Assembly: GCA_902384795.1 (NCBI GenBank)
Contig: CABMDC010000020.1
Span: forward strand, 1 to 52,666
Direction of reading: 5' to 3'
Length of the DNA stretch: 52,666 nt
Source: Candidatus Gugararchaeum adminiculabundum
GTDB taxonomy: Archaea > Micrarchaeota > Micrarchaeia > Burarchaeales > Gugararchaeaceae
Position 1 is the first letter of the stretch, and every line of letters starts with the position of its first letter. The notes below the pieces were generated by a model that worked only from the letters and a program-made list of their open reading frames with translations, made no database searches and was not told the origin of the DNA. Of the stretch, positions 7,294 through 15,666 are shown one piece after another. The translations under genes were made by a program, and so were the position numbers.

Positions 7294-9086
7294 ACCACAA
7301 AGAGATCGCGCAAAAATTCCTTGATTTTTTCAAATCCAAGGGGCACACCATAATTCCCTCAGCTTCGCTCATACCCGAGAACGACCCCACGGTCCTATTT
7401 ACCACAGCCGGCATGCATCCACTAGTTCCATTCCTATTGGGCCAGCCGCACCCTGGGGGCAAGAGGCTCGTTGACAACCAGAAATCACTGCGGACCGATG
7501 ACATTGAGGAAGTGGGCGATGCGGTTCACCACACTTTCTTTTTCATGCTAGGCAACTGGTCGCTTGGCGACTATTTCAAAAAAGAAGCAATTGAATGGAG
7601 CCATGAGTTTCTCACAGACAAAAAATGGCTCGGGCTTGACAAAAAGAGAATCGCGGTTTCCTGCTTTGCAGGAGATAAGGATGCGCCCAAGGATGAGGAA
7701 GCCGCTAGCGTATGGCGAAAGCTCGGAATTCCCGAATCCCGCATCGCATTCCTCCCAAAGAAGGACAACTGGTGGGGCCCGGCAGGGGCAACCGGCCCGT
7801 GCGGCCCTGACACCGAGATGTTCTACTGGTCTCCAAACACGCCTGCTCCTGAAAAATTCGATTCCAAGGACAAGCGCTGGGTTGAAATCTGGAACGATGT
7901 TTTCATGCAGTACAGCAAGAACCAGGACGCCACTTTCACTCCCCTCAAGCAAAAAAATGTTGACACTGGAATGGGGCTTGAGCGCGCGTGCGCAGTGCTC
8001 CAGGGATTTGATGACAATTATAAGACCGAATTATTTGCGCCGATTATCGCTAAACTCGAACATCTCTCAAACAAAAAATACGGTTCAAGTCCAGCAGTCA
8101 CTCTCTCAATGCGCATAATCGCAGACCATGTGCGCGCCTCAGTTTTTGTTCTCGCTGAGAATAAAGTCACTCCTTCCAATGTTGAGCAGGGCTATGTCCT
8201 GCGCAGGCTCCTCCGGAGAAGCGTGAGGCATCTGCGAGAATTAGGTATAAACATCAGTGTTGAAGCTGGCGGAGTAAGTGTGCAAAAAGGTTGCATGAAA
8301 GGGCTAGCTGAAATTGTAATCGACATCTACCGTAATGAGTGTCCAGAGCTTGAGAAAAATAGAGGATTCATAATTAACGAGATCAATTCAGAGCAATTTA
8401 AATTTATGCAGACCATTGAGCACGGGATTGCCAAATTCGAGCAAATTCTCTCTGAGAAAAAAGCCATCAGCGCCACTGACGCCTTTTTGCTTTACCAGTC
8501 ATTCGGTTTCCCATTGGAAATGACCGCAGAGCTCGCAAAAGAGCGCGGCATCACAGTGGACAAACAAGAGTTCGAAAAGGAATTCGAAAAGCACCAGGAG
8601 CTTTCACGCAAGGGCGCTGAGCAGAAATTCAAGAGCGGCCTGGCGGATCACTCTGAAAAGACAATCAAGCTGCACACGGCCACTCACCTGCTGCACGCAG
8701 CCCTTCGCAAAATCGTTGGGCCGAATGCAACCCAAAAGGGAAGCAACATCACACCCGAAAGGCTAAGATTCGATTTCAACAGCCCCGAGAAGCTGACCCC
8801 TGAGCAACTGAAGCAGGTTGAAGCACTCGTAAATGAAGTAATCTCCCAGGGAATCGAAGTCCAGCGCGAGGAAATGACCATGGACCAGGCGAAAAAGGCA
8901 GGCGCGCTCGGCCTGTTCGAAAGCAAGTACGGCGAGAAAGTTTCAGTCTACACCATTGGCACTTTTTCCAAAGAGATTTGCACCGGCCCGCACGTGAAAA
9001 ACACGCGCGAAATCGGCAAATTTAGGATTCAAAAGGAAGAATCCATCGCCGCAGGGGTCAGAAGGATTAAGGCGGTTATTGAGTGA
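7290..9086 (+). CDS. alaS: Alanyl-tRNA synthetase, short bacterial-type
   Basis: Attaches alanine to tRNA-Ala. It has 598 residues: a class II catalytic core (FLDFFKSKGHTIIPSASLIP, FTTAGMHPLVPF, NWWGPAGATGPCGPDTEMFYW), a helical tRNA-recognition region, and the editing domain with zinc ligands HTATH (near residue 460) and CTGPH (near residue 567). The protein stops after the editing domain, so the C-Ala/DHHA1 region found in ~870-residue enzymes is absent. The N-terminus lacks the zinc-bearing extension of archaeal AlaRS and instead matches the short enzymes of candidate-phyla bacteria. This suggests transfer (inference). The cognate tRNA-Ala(GGC), with its G3:U70 identity pair, is at 25600-25671. 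Confidence 0.95.
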   Translation: MNHKEIAQKFLDFFKSKGHTIIPSASLIPENDPTVLFTTAGMHPLVPFLLGQPHPGGKRLVDNQKSLRTDDIEEVGDAVHHTFFFMLGNWSLGDYFKKEAIEWSHEFLTDKKWLGLDKKRIAVSCFAGDKDAPKDEEAASVWRKLGIPESRIAFLPKKDNWWGPAGATGPCGPDTEMFYWSPNTPAPEKFDSKDKRWVEIWNDVFMQYSKNQDATFTPLKQKNVDTGMGLERACAVLQGFDDNYKTELFAPIIAKLEHLSNKKYGSSPAVTLSMRIIADHVRASVFVLAENKVTPSNVEQGYVLRRLLRRSVRHLRELGINISVEAGGVSVQKGCMKGLAEIVIDIYRNECPELEKNRGFIINEINSEQFKFMQTIEHGIAKFEQILSEKKAISATDAFLLYQSFGFPLEMTAELAKERGITVDKQEFEKEFEKHQELSRKGAEQKFKSGLADHSEKTIKLHTATHLLHAALRKIVGPNATQKGSNITPERLRFDFNSPEKLTPEQLKQVEALVNEVISQGIEVQREEMTMDQAKKAGALGLFESKYGEKVSVYTIGTFSKEICTGPHVKNTREIGKFRIQKEESIAAGVRRIKAVIE

Positions 9087-9099
9087 AAATAAAAATTCA

Positions 9100-9462
9100 T
9101 CAATTTATGCCCTTGCTTGCAAAAATTCGGTTATCCACTTTCCTTCCCACTAATTTTATCCCATCTAAAAATGCGCTGACAGCTTCAACATCCAATTCGC
9201 CCTGCGGAGTCACCAGCCCATTTTCCTTAATGAACTTAAACCCTTTTTCATAATTATAACTTAGTTGGCCCCCTTCCTTGCGAGGTGTGCAAAACCCTTC
9301 AAACTTTTCCGGAATCCGGCCAAACCTACTCCTTGCCATGTCTATAAGCTTCCTGGTCAGCTCGCTCATTTCCATATCCGTAACCTTGACTTTCAATTGG
9401 GCTGTCTCTCTTTTCTGCGCCTGTGCAGGATCAGGTGCCGATTTTTTGTTAATGGTTTTCAT
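9100..9462 (-). CDS. Small hypothetical protein
   Basis: A 120-residue protein I do not recognise. The N-terminal ~25 residues are basic and low-complexity. The rest contains a likely helix (MSELTRKLIDMARSRFGRIP) and a C-terminal DVEAVSAFLDGIKLVGRKVDN segment. It starts at ATG 9462 behind a TATA-like CATTTAAAGG on the minus strand at about 9487-9496. It converges on alaS, with 13 nt between the stop codons. Confidence 0.6.
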   Translation of the reverse strand: MKTINKKSAPDPAQAQKRETAQLKVKVTDMEMSELTRKLIDMARSRFGRIPEKFEGFCTPRKEGGQLSYNYEKGFKFIKENGLVTPQGELDVEAVSAFLDGIKLVGRKVDNRIFASKGIN

Positions 9463-9567
9463 GTATTGCTTTTCTCAGAAAAACCCTTTAAATGTTGTTA
9501 TTAATGTTTCTTCGTTAATCCAACGCAACGCTACCAATTTAAATGGTATTTTCCCTAATCCTTACCT
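9463..9567. promoter_or_regulatory. Divergent promoter region of the 9462 gene and the nucleotidylyltransferase
   Basis: This intergenic region holds a minus-strand TATA-like element near 9490 and a plus-strand AATTTAAATGG at about 9536-9546. The latter is ~25 nt before ATG 9568, consistent with a leaderless mRNA for the rightward gene. No other structure was seen. Confidence 0.5.
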
Positions 9568-10824
9568 ATGTCCATAAAGAAAGCCATAGTCTTGGCAGCA
9601 GGCGAGGGAAAGCGCCTTCGCCCCCTGACATATACCCGGCCCAAGTGCATGATCCAATTGGCAGGCAAGCCCATCCTCCAGCACGTGCTGGAATCGCTCC
9701 AGGTGGCAGGAGTTTCCGAAGCCAGCGTTGTAATCAAATACATGAAGGAAACAATCACCGAGCATTTCAAGCAGCATCCCATCGAAGGGCTAAAATTAAA
9801 CTTCATCGAACAAGGCGAAAAATACGGCACAGCTGCCGCATTCTTGGAAGGAGAAAAATTCATTGATGACACATTCATTGGAATCGCAGGCGATGTAATC
9901 ACCGAAGCTAGTGCAATCAGGCGCCTGATTGATGCGCACGAATCAGCCCAGGGCGCTGAAATGACCGCAGCTCTCAAGCGCGTCACAGACCCCCAGAATT
10001 ATGGTGTTGTTTCGCTCGATTCCAAGGGGTTCATTTCCAAATTCACCGAGAAGCCCAAATCCCCGGTCGGCGATTTGGCAAACACCAGCATCTATGTCTT
10101 TGAGCCGAAGATTTTCTCAAAAATGAAAGCAGCGAAGAAAAGCCCGCGTGGCGAGTTTGAAATGACCGACGTCATCCAGTCCTCCAAAGTAAAGGGAGTA
10201 GTGATAGACGAGTACTGGCTGGACATGGGGCTTCCCTGGCAGCTATTTGATGCCAATGATTTCCTGCTCTCAAAAATGAAAGCCAAGGTTGGCGATATTG
10301 ACGATTCTAAAATAATGGGCAAAGTGATTATGGAGAAAAACGCGCGCATCTTCGATTCCTACATCGAGGGCCCGCTCTACGTTGGCGAGAACTCAATAAT
10401 CGGCCCGCATGCGTACATTCGCGGAATCACCTCCATTGGCAAGAACTGCTCCATCGGCGATTCAACAACCATAAAGAACAGCATAATTTTCGACAATGTG
10501 AATGCCAAGCACCTCACCTACATCGGCGATTCGGTAATTGGCAGCAACTGCAATTTCGGCGCAGGCACGCAAATTGCCAATTATAGATTCGATGCAGGTT
10601 CAATCAAAGCAACAGTGAACGAGGTAATCGTCGACACCAAGCGCAACAAGCTCGGCACCATCATTGGTGACAATACTAAAACCGGAGTTCTTTCAAGCAT
10701 CATGCCTGGCAAAACAATAGGTGATGACTGCTGGATAGGCGCCAATGTGATGATTGAGCAGGATGTGCCGAGAAAAACCCGCGTATTCCTAAAACAAGAT
10801 TTGACTTTTGAAAAACGAGAATAG
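9568..10824 (+). CDS. GlmU-like bifunctional sugar-1-phosphate nucleotidylyltransferase/acyltransferase
   Basis: Makes an NDP-sugar (UDP-GlcNAc or dTDP-glucose type) for glycan synthesis. The 418-residue protein has an N-terminal nucleotidyltransferase domain with the signature LAAGEGKRLRPLTYTRPKCM (8-27), a catalytic Asp in GIAGDVI (~108-114), and the EYWLDMGLPW segment (~214). From ~residue 235 it is a left-handed beta-helix of hexapeptide repeats (ARIFDSYIEGPLYVGENSIIGP, then GAGTQIANYRFD). This resembles the Sulfolobus ST0452-type archaeal enzymes. The exact sugar cannot be read from the sequence. Confidence 0.88.
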   Translation: MSIKKAIVLAAGEGKRLRPLTYTRPKCMIQLAGKPILQHVLESLQVAGVSEASVVIKYMKETITEHFKQHPIEGLKLNFIEQGEKYGTAAAFLEGEKFIDDTFIGIAGDVITEASAIRRLIDAHESAQGAEMTAALKRVTDPQNYGVVSLDSKGFISKFTEKPKSPVGDLANTSIYVFEPKIFSKMKAAKKSPRGEFEMTDVIQSSKVKGVVIDEYWLDMGLPWQLFDANDFLLSKMKAKVGDIDDSKIMGKVIMEKNARIFDSYIEGPLYVGENSIIGPHAYIRGITSIGKNCSIGDSTTIKNSIIFDNVNAKHLTYIGDSVIGSNCNFGAGTQIANYRFDAGSIKATVNEVIVDTKRNKLGTIIGDNTKTGVLSSIMPGKTIGDDCWIGANVMIEQDVPRKTRVFLKQDLTFEKRE

Positions 10825-10839
10825 ACCGCGAGTGATTGA

Positions 10840-11754
10840 TTGCCCTATTTGATAGTTGGCGTAGACCCTGGAACCACCTCTGCTTTCGCCGCAGTGGACC
10901 TGAATGGAAAATTAATCGCATCCCACAGCATACGCGATGGCGGCATTGAAAAATTAATCGAATCAATCCGCAAAACCGGCTCGGTTTGCATCATCGCCTC
11001 GGACAAGAAAGTTTCTCCAGACTCGGTTGCCAAAATTTCAGCCTCATTCAATTCCCAGCTTTATCTTCCCGCTTATGACCTCACGGGCCAGGAAAAACTA
11101 GCGCTAACCAAAGGAATCAAATTCAATTCCCAGCATGAATTAGACGCGGCCGCCTCGGCCTTCAAGGCCTACCGCTTTTACGAGAATAAGTTGCGCCATG
11201 TTAACAGCGTTTGGCGTGAATTGGCAGAGCTGAAGGAAAAGCCCAAAATTTCTTTGGATGAAATCAAGCATTTGGTTCTCACTGGTTACAGGCTCAGCGA
11301 TGTTCTTTTGCTAGAAGAAATCAAGGAGCAGGGCAAAAAAGCAGTTGCAGCTCCAGCTTCCAAATCCGCTCCCACTGCCTTTGCTTCATCCGCCAAAGCG
11401 CGGGAATACGCGGCAGAATTCGAGCGCAACCTTTTCGCAATCGCAGAACTAAAGAAACAGGTTTCCCGTTTATCAACTGAAAACCAGCTTTTACTGGAGA
11501 AAATCAAGTCCCATGAAAAGGGCATCTCCCACAAGCTGGAGCGCGATTCCGAGGTCCGCAGGCTCAATTCCAAAATCGGAAGGCTGGAGGAATACATCTC
11601 GCTCCTGAAGCGCGCCCTGTTCGGGAAAAAGCACGCGACCGAGCAAAAGCAGTCCGAGCGCGCCAAGCAGATCGAGTTAAAGTTAAAAAAGGTTGGAGTG
11701 CAAAATGAAGACGAGCTAGAAGACCTAGTTTCCGATTATCGGAGCAGGAACTAA
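10840..11754 (+). CDS. COG2433-type protein (RuvC/YqgF RNase H fold plus coiled coil), shortened
   Basis: An archaeal protein of unknown biochemical role, in the group annotated as possible nucleases of the RNase H fold. The N-terminal motif LIVGVDPGTTSAFAAVDLNG (~4-23) is the RNase H-like strand with its acidic residue. The second block DKKVSPDSVAKISASFNS and the LDAAASAFKAYRF helix (~107) fit the family. Residues ~185-275 form a coiled coil. At 304 residues it is about half the usual family length, because the C-terminal region is missing. The start is TTG 10840 (TTG 10849 is also possible). A GAGTGATT ribosome binding site lies just upstream. Confidence 0.72.
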   Translation: MPYLIVGVDPGTTSAFAAVDLNGKLIASHSIRDGGIEKLIESIRKTGSVCIIASDKKVSPDSVAKISASFNSQLYLPAYDLTGQEKLALTKGIKFNSQHELDAAASAFKAYRFYENKLRHVNSVWRELAELKEKPKISLDEIKHLVLTGYRLSDVLLLEEIKEQGKKAVAAPASKSAPTAFASSAKAREYAAEFERNLFAIAELKKQVSRLSTENQLLLEKIKSHEKGISHKLERDSEVRRLNSKIGRLEEYISLLKRALFGKKHATEQKQSERAKQIELKLKKVGVQNEDELEDLVSDYRSRN

Positions 11755-11760
11755 ACAAAA

Positions 11761-11822
11761 TCAGCCTCTTTCTTCTTTAAAAAGAAGAAAGACCCCGAAT
11801 GGAGAAAGAAGAAAAACGAAAA
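11761..11822 (+). repeat. Triple-arm repeat element, copy A (alba leader)
   Basis: After CAGCC (11762-11766) comes arm 1 TCTTTCTTCTTT (11767-11778), a 2-nt gap, then arm 2 AAAGAAGAAAGA (11781-11792), the perfect reverse complement of arm 1. A 10-nt box CCCCGAATGG follows (11793-11802). Arm 3 AGAAAGAAGAAA (11803-11814) is the exact mirror (reverse, not complement) of arm 2. ACGAAAAA closes the element. The same plan with different arms occurs at 51629-51690. Here it lies between the stop of the COG2433 gene and the alba ribosome binding site, so it forms part of the alba leader. Its role is unknown. Confidence 0.8.
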
Positions 11823-11861
11823 AATCAAGATAAAATAAAACAAAAAACAGAGGTGCTTTCA

Positions 11862-12212
11862 ATGGAAGAAGAATCTGAGATTGCAGAAATAAACGCAGAA
11901 GCAACGGCCCTGGCCGAAAAACCCCAAAGGACGGCGCGCGACCCGAACGACAACACAATATACGTCGGGAAAAAGAGCGCCATGAGCTATGTGCTCGCGG
12001 TTGTAACCCAGTTCAACAACGGGGCAAAGGAAGTTTCCATCAAGGCGAGGGGCAAGGTGATTTCCCGCGCAGTTGACGTGGCCGAGATAGTGAAAAGCCG
12101 GTTCATCGCAGACCTCAAGATAAAGGCGATCAACATCTCCACCGAGGAACTGTTGAGCGAGGACGGCAGCATGAACAAGGTTTCGGCAATGGAAATCGTG
12201 CTGTTAAGGTAA
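11862..12212 (+). CDS. albA: DNA/RNA-binding protein Alba
   Basis: A small abundant chromatin protein that binds and bridges DNA and RNA as a dimer. Residues ~28-116 carry the Alba fold: [21 protein letters not shown] (the lysine pair contacts nucleic acid), [21 protein letters not shown], and the final AMEIVLLR strand. The N-terminal ~25 residues are acidic. I chose ATG 11862 because GAGGTG sits 6 nt upstream. An in-frame ATG at 11799 would add 21 very charged residues encoded by the repeat element, and lacks a ribosome binding site. T-rich DNA follows the stop. Confidence 0.92.
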   Translation: MEEESEIAEINAEATALAEKPQRTARDPNDNTIYVGKKSAMSYVLAVVTQFNNGAKEVSIKARGKVISRAVDVAEIVKSRFIADLKIKAINISTEELLSEDGSMNKVSAMEIVLLR

Positions 12213-12247
12213 TTTCTTTCATTTTTTATTTTTGTTTTTATGTTCTT
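12213..12247 (+). terminator. T-rich terminator after alba
   Basis: TTTCTTTCATTTTTTATTTT and a further TTTTTATG-type run directly follow the alba stop. This oligo-T array is typical of archaeal termination. The AspRS ribosome binding site (AAGGAGTGA) begins right after it, so some read-through into aspS is possible. Confidence 0.5.
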
Positions 12248-12261
12248 AAGGAGTGATTTTT

Positions 12262-13563
12262 ATGATGCGGACACATTATGCGGCAGAAGTGACACCGGCC
12301 CTTGACGGCAAAGAGGTAACCGTGGCTGGCTGGGTCCACGAGACCCGCGACCTGGGCAAAATCCGCTTCATTCTTTTGCGCGACCGCACAGGCAAGGTGC
12401 AGGTGATCGGCAAAAAAGGCATAGTCGATGACTCGCTTCTCGCACTAATGAGCCAAGTAAAGGAAACAGTCCTGCAGATTAAGGGGAAAGTTAAAGCATC
12501 CCCGCAGGCGCCTGGCGGCATAGAGCTAATCCCCTCAAGCGTCACAATTCTAAATGAAGTTTCAGGCTTGATTCCGTTTGAAGTCACTGAAAAGGCGGCA
12601 GAGCCGGAAATTGATGTAAGATTGGACTTCAGATACGTTGACCTCAGAAGGCCGAAGCCGGCTGCAATTTTCAAAATCAAGAGCGAGATAATCACATCTT
12701 TCCGTGAATATTTAGTGCGGCAGCACGGATTCGTTGAGCTCACTCCAACGAGCATAGTCGCGGCTGCAACCGAAGGCGGCTCCAACCTATTCCCAATTGT
12801 CTATTTCGACAAAACAGCATACCTCGCCCAGTCTCCGCAGCTTTACAAGCAGCTTGCAGTGATTGGCGGGTTTGACAGGACAATGATGACCACTCCTGCC
12901 TTCCGCGCAGAGAAGCACAACACCACCTCGCACCTGAACGAAGTGCTTCAGATGGATATCGAAATGGGGTTCGCAGACCACCATGATGTGATGAAAATCC
13001 TCGGAGACGTCGCAATCCACGTCCTCTCGCAGGTGAAAAAGAACTGCAAGCCGGAGCTGGAAACGCTCGGAGTAGATCTGCATGTTCCGGACAAGGTTCC
13101 AATGCACACCTATTCCTCTTTAGTCGACCTCCTGAACAAGAACGGGGTAAAATTCGAATGGGGCGATGATTTCTCGCGCGAAACAGAAGGAGAAATCCAC
13201 AAGCTCCTGAAAGAAACCCTGTACTTCATCCACGAATGGCCCACGGCTATTCGTGCATTCTATTCAATGCCCAAGGAAGGCAATGAGAAAATCTGCAATG
13301 CCTTTGACCTGATGTACAATGGAACGGAAATTTCCAGCGGAGCGCAACGAATTCACAAGCCTGATTTGCTGATAAAAGCAATCCAGGACCGCGGCATGGA
13401 TCCTGCTAACTTTGAGTTCTACATAAACGCATTCAGAACTGGGGCTCCTCCGCACGCAGGCTGGTCAGTTGGATTGGAAAGAATTGCCATGAAGGCATGC
13501 GGAATCCAGAATATCCGCGAATGCGCGCTGTTCCCAAGGGACAGGACAAGGGTAACACCTTAG
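12262..13563 (+). CDS. aspS: Aspartyl-tRNA synthetase, archaeal type
   Basis: Charges tRNA-Asp with aspartate. It has 433 residues. The N-terminal OB-fold (TVAGWVHETRDLGKIRFILLRDRTGKVQV) binds the anticodon. The class II core shows motif 2 (MMTTPAFRAEKHNTTSHLNEVLQMDIE) and motif 3 (GWSVGLERIAMKACGIQNIRECALFPRDRTRVTP). It lacks the bacterial GAD insertion, as expected for the archaeal/eukaryotic type. ATG 12262 follows AAGGAGTGA. Because GatCAB is encoded at 38590-41669, this enzyme may be non-discriminating and also charge tRNA-Asn; that is inference, and an AsnRS elsewhere would weaken it. Confidence 0.93.
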   Translation: MMRTHYAAEVTPALDGKEVTVAGWVHETRDLGKIRFILLRDRTGKVQVIGKKGIVDDSLLALMSQVKETVLQIKGKVKASPQAPGGIELIPSSVTILNEVSGLIPFEVTEKAAEPEIDVRLDFRYVDLRRPKPAAIFKIKSEIITSFREYLVRQHGFVELTPTSIVAAATEGGSNLFPIVYFDKTAYLAQSPQLYKQLAVIGGFDRTMMTTPAFRAEKHNTTSHLNEVLQMDIEMGFADHHDVMKILGDVAIHVLSQVKKNCKPELETLGVDLHVPDKVPMHTYSSLVDLLNKNGVKFEWGDDFSRETEGEIHKLLKETLYFIHEWPTAIRAFYSMPKEGNEKICNAFDLMYNGTEISSGAQRIHKPDLLIKAIQDRGMDPANFEFYINAFRTGAPPHAGWSVGLERIAMKACGIQNIRECALFPRDRTRVTP

Positions 13564-13597
13564 TTGCCTACAGAATTAGTCTCCCAATGTATCCTTT

Positions 13598-14323
13598 TCA
13601 GGGACTGCTCTCAAACAGCATTTCTTTACCTTCTTTCTTCAGTACAAAGTCTATTGTCTTCAGAATAAAAAATTTAGCTTCAGTCATCATTTTTAGATGT
13701 TCTTCACTGCCGAATGCTTTGTGTATCCCATGGCGATGTGCCCCATGAAAGTCTCTAAGTGTGCGCATATCCGCTCTATTCGTGTTAGTGGAGAGATAAA
13801 AATTATCCCACCCTTCCTCCCCTAATTCGCCATAATTTTTAGTTACTAATCTAGCGCAAGTTTCAACTGCGCGATAGAACAATAGAGGGCATTCTTCCCT
13901 ATCAATCAATGCGGTGTTGAAATCCCGAACTGCCCATCTAAGTTCATGATTCAGTCCGATGATTTTAGAAACCTCATTACAAAATTTTTGCAAATTGATG
14001 TTTTTATCCACAAGAGACGGTGCCTTATCGGGGTGTGCCATCCTAATCTGATCATCACTTTTCTTGCAATAATCAAGACTGTACGTTAATCCTAACCCTT
14101 CTTTAAGGATATAACTCAAAATTACAGTATCAATAATATGGTGTGTTATTCTAAATATATCATCATCTCTACGATTTTCTTCTTCTAAGCAATCAAAGAT
14201 TTCTACAAGTATATGGCTACAAGCTATCCTACAAGTGAAACTTCCTTCAACGCTTAAATCAGGAAATTTAAACGTACTTTTTGGCATGTAACAAAAAAAC
14301 TCAGGTGCTTTTCCATTTGACAA
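13598..14323 (-). CDS. AT-rich orphan with HEPN-like C-terminal motif
   Basis: A 241-residue protein I cannot assign. Composition and codon use are visibly more AT-rich than in neighbouring genes, suggesting recent acquisition. The C-terminal region has RTLRDFHGAHRHGIHKAFG followed by a helix, close to the R-x4-6-H layout of HEPN ribonuclease-like domains. The N-terminal part contains several His/Cys residues without a clear zinc motif. It converges on aspS (34 nt between stops) and follows malic enzyme on the minus strand by 34 nt. It could be a defence-type or regulatory gene; confidence in the HEPN link is low. Confidence 0.55.
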   Translation of the reverse strand: MSNGKAPEFFCYMPKSTFKFPDLSVEGSFTCRIACSHILVEIFDCLEEENRRDDDIFRITHHIIDTVILSYILKEGLGLTYSLDYCKKSDDQIRMAHPDKAPSLVDKNINLQKFCNEVSKIIGLNHELRWAVRDFNTALIDREECPLLFYRAVETCARLVTKNYGELGEEGWDNFYLSTNTNRADMRTLRDFHGAHRHGIHKAFGSEEHLKMMTEAKFFILKTIDFVLKKEGKEMLFESSP

Positions 14324-14357
14324 CTTTAAAGTCCCTGAAACGATTACTACTATGAAA

Positions 14358-15590
14358 TCACCCTTGTTTTTCTATTATCTTGCTAGCGTACTCTTCCTCT
14401 TCTTTAGCGCTCTTCCTAATTCTAGCAACCCCGCTTTTCACAGCAGCCTCGGCAACAGCGCCTGCCACCCTTGGCCCTACCTTCTTGCTCCAGGCATCGG
14501 GCATCACTTTTCCCCTGCTGATTTCCTCATCGCTCACAAGCGAAGCAATGGCAAGCGAAGCGGCAACTTTCATCTCCTCATTAATTCTCTTGGCGCGCAC
14601 ATCCAATGCCCCTCTGAAAATTCCAGGGAAACCTAGCACATTATTCACCTGATTCGGGTAATCGCTCCTCGCAGTCCCGACAATCACAGCCCCTGCTTCA
14701 AGCGCATCCTTTGGCAAAATCTCTGGCTCAGGATTATTCAAAGGAAACAGAATCGCCTTGTTCGCCATTGATTTCACCATCTCTTTAGTGACAATATTCG
14801 GCTTGGCAGCGCTCACCAGAATGTCCGCTCCCCTGAGCACTTCAGCCAGCCCGCCGCTCTTTTCCCCTTCCTTTCCGCTCATTTCAGCCAATTCCCTCTT
14901 GTAATCCGGCAAATCCTTTCTGGCAAAATTAATCACTCCCTTGGAATCCATGCAAACCATTTTGGAAAACCCATAGGAATGCAGCAATCTCGCAATCGCG
15001 CTTCCAGCAGCTCCGGCCCCGTTCACCACAACTCTAACTTCATTTTTCTTCTTCCCGACAAATTTCAGCGAATTAATCAGCCCTGCAAGAACAACGACCG
15101 CAGTCCCGTGCTGGTCATCATGGAAAACAGGAATTTCCAGCGCTTCCTTCAGTCTTCTCTCAACAGCAAAGCACTTCGGGCTTTCAATATCCTCAAGATT
15201 AATCCCACCAAAAGCAGGCTCAATCCTTTTCACAGTTTCAACAATCGCATCCTCATCCTTGCAATTCAAAGGCAATGGAAACGCATCCACTCCCCCAAAA
15301 GCCTTGAACAAAAGCGCCTTTCCTTCCATCACCGGAAGGCTCCCGAGCGGCCCGATATCCCCGAGCCCAAGCACCCTTGTCCCGTCGCTCACAACTGCCA
15401 CTGAATTCCATTTTAGAGTGTAATCATAAACCGCATCCTTTCTTGCAACAATTTCCTTGCAGACATCCGCCACTCCCGGAGTATAGGCAAGCGTCAAATC
15501 CTGCTGGCTTTTGGCGCTGGTTTTCACTCGGATTTCAATCTTCCCTTTTTTCTCAGAATGGTACTTCAGCGCGTCTTCTTTCAATCCCAT
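14358..15590 (-). CDS. Malic enzyme (malate dehydrogenase, decarboxylating)
   Basis: Converts malate to pyruvate and CO2 with reduction of NAD(P). The 410-residue protein has the family blocks LAYTPGVADVCKEI (~34-47), the SVAVVSDGTRVLGLGDIGPLGSLPVMEGK segment, and EDIESPKCFAVERRL. The metal/substrate block is IPVFHDDQHGTAVVVLAGL. The Rossmann loop is VVNGAGAAGSAIARLL, and the C-terminal block is PLNNPEPEILP with ARSDYPNQVNNVLGFPGIFRGALD. Its length fits the short prokaryotic type without a phosphotransacetylase-like tail. It starts at ATG 15590 and is divergent from hicB. Confidence 0.93.
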   Translation of the reverse strand: MGLKEDALKYHSEKKGKIEIRVKTSAKSQQDLTLAYTPGVADVCKEIVARKDAVYDYTLKWNSVAVVSDGTRVLGLGDIGPLGSLPVMEGKALLFKAFGGVDAFPLPLNCKDEDAIVETVKRIEPAFGGINLEDIESPKCFAVERRLKEALEIPVFHDDQHGTAVVVLAGLINSLKFVGKKKNEVRVVVNGAGAAGSAIARLLHSYGFSKMVCMDSKGVINFARKDLPDYKRELAEMSGKEGEKSGGLAEVLRGADILVSAAKPNIVTKEMVKSMANKAILFPLNNPEPEILPKDALEAGAVIVGTARSDYPNQVNNVLGFPGIFRGALDVRAKRINEEMKVAASLAIASLVSDEEISRGKVMPDAWSKKVGPRVAGAVAEAAVKSGVARIRKSAKEEEEYASKIIEKQG

Positions 15591-15666
15591 AAAGATAGAA
15601 TTCGCAGGAAAACAATAAAAAGAAAGACTTATTAATCGGGAAAACAGAACAATTGCGGGTGAACTA

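Noticed and set aside
11799-11861. Alba starting 21 codons upstream at ATG 11799
   Set aside because: The extension is encoded by the repeat element, is low-complexity and has no ribosome binding site, whereas ATG 11862 has GAGGTG at good spacing.
14352-14652. Small + strand open frames over the end of malic enzyme
   Set aside because: Shadow frames of a clearly conserved enzyme, without ribosome binding sites.
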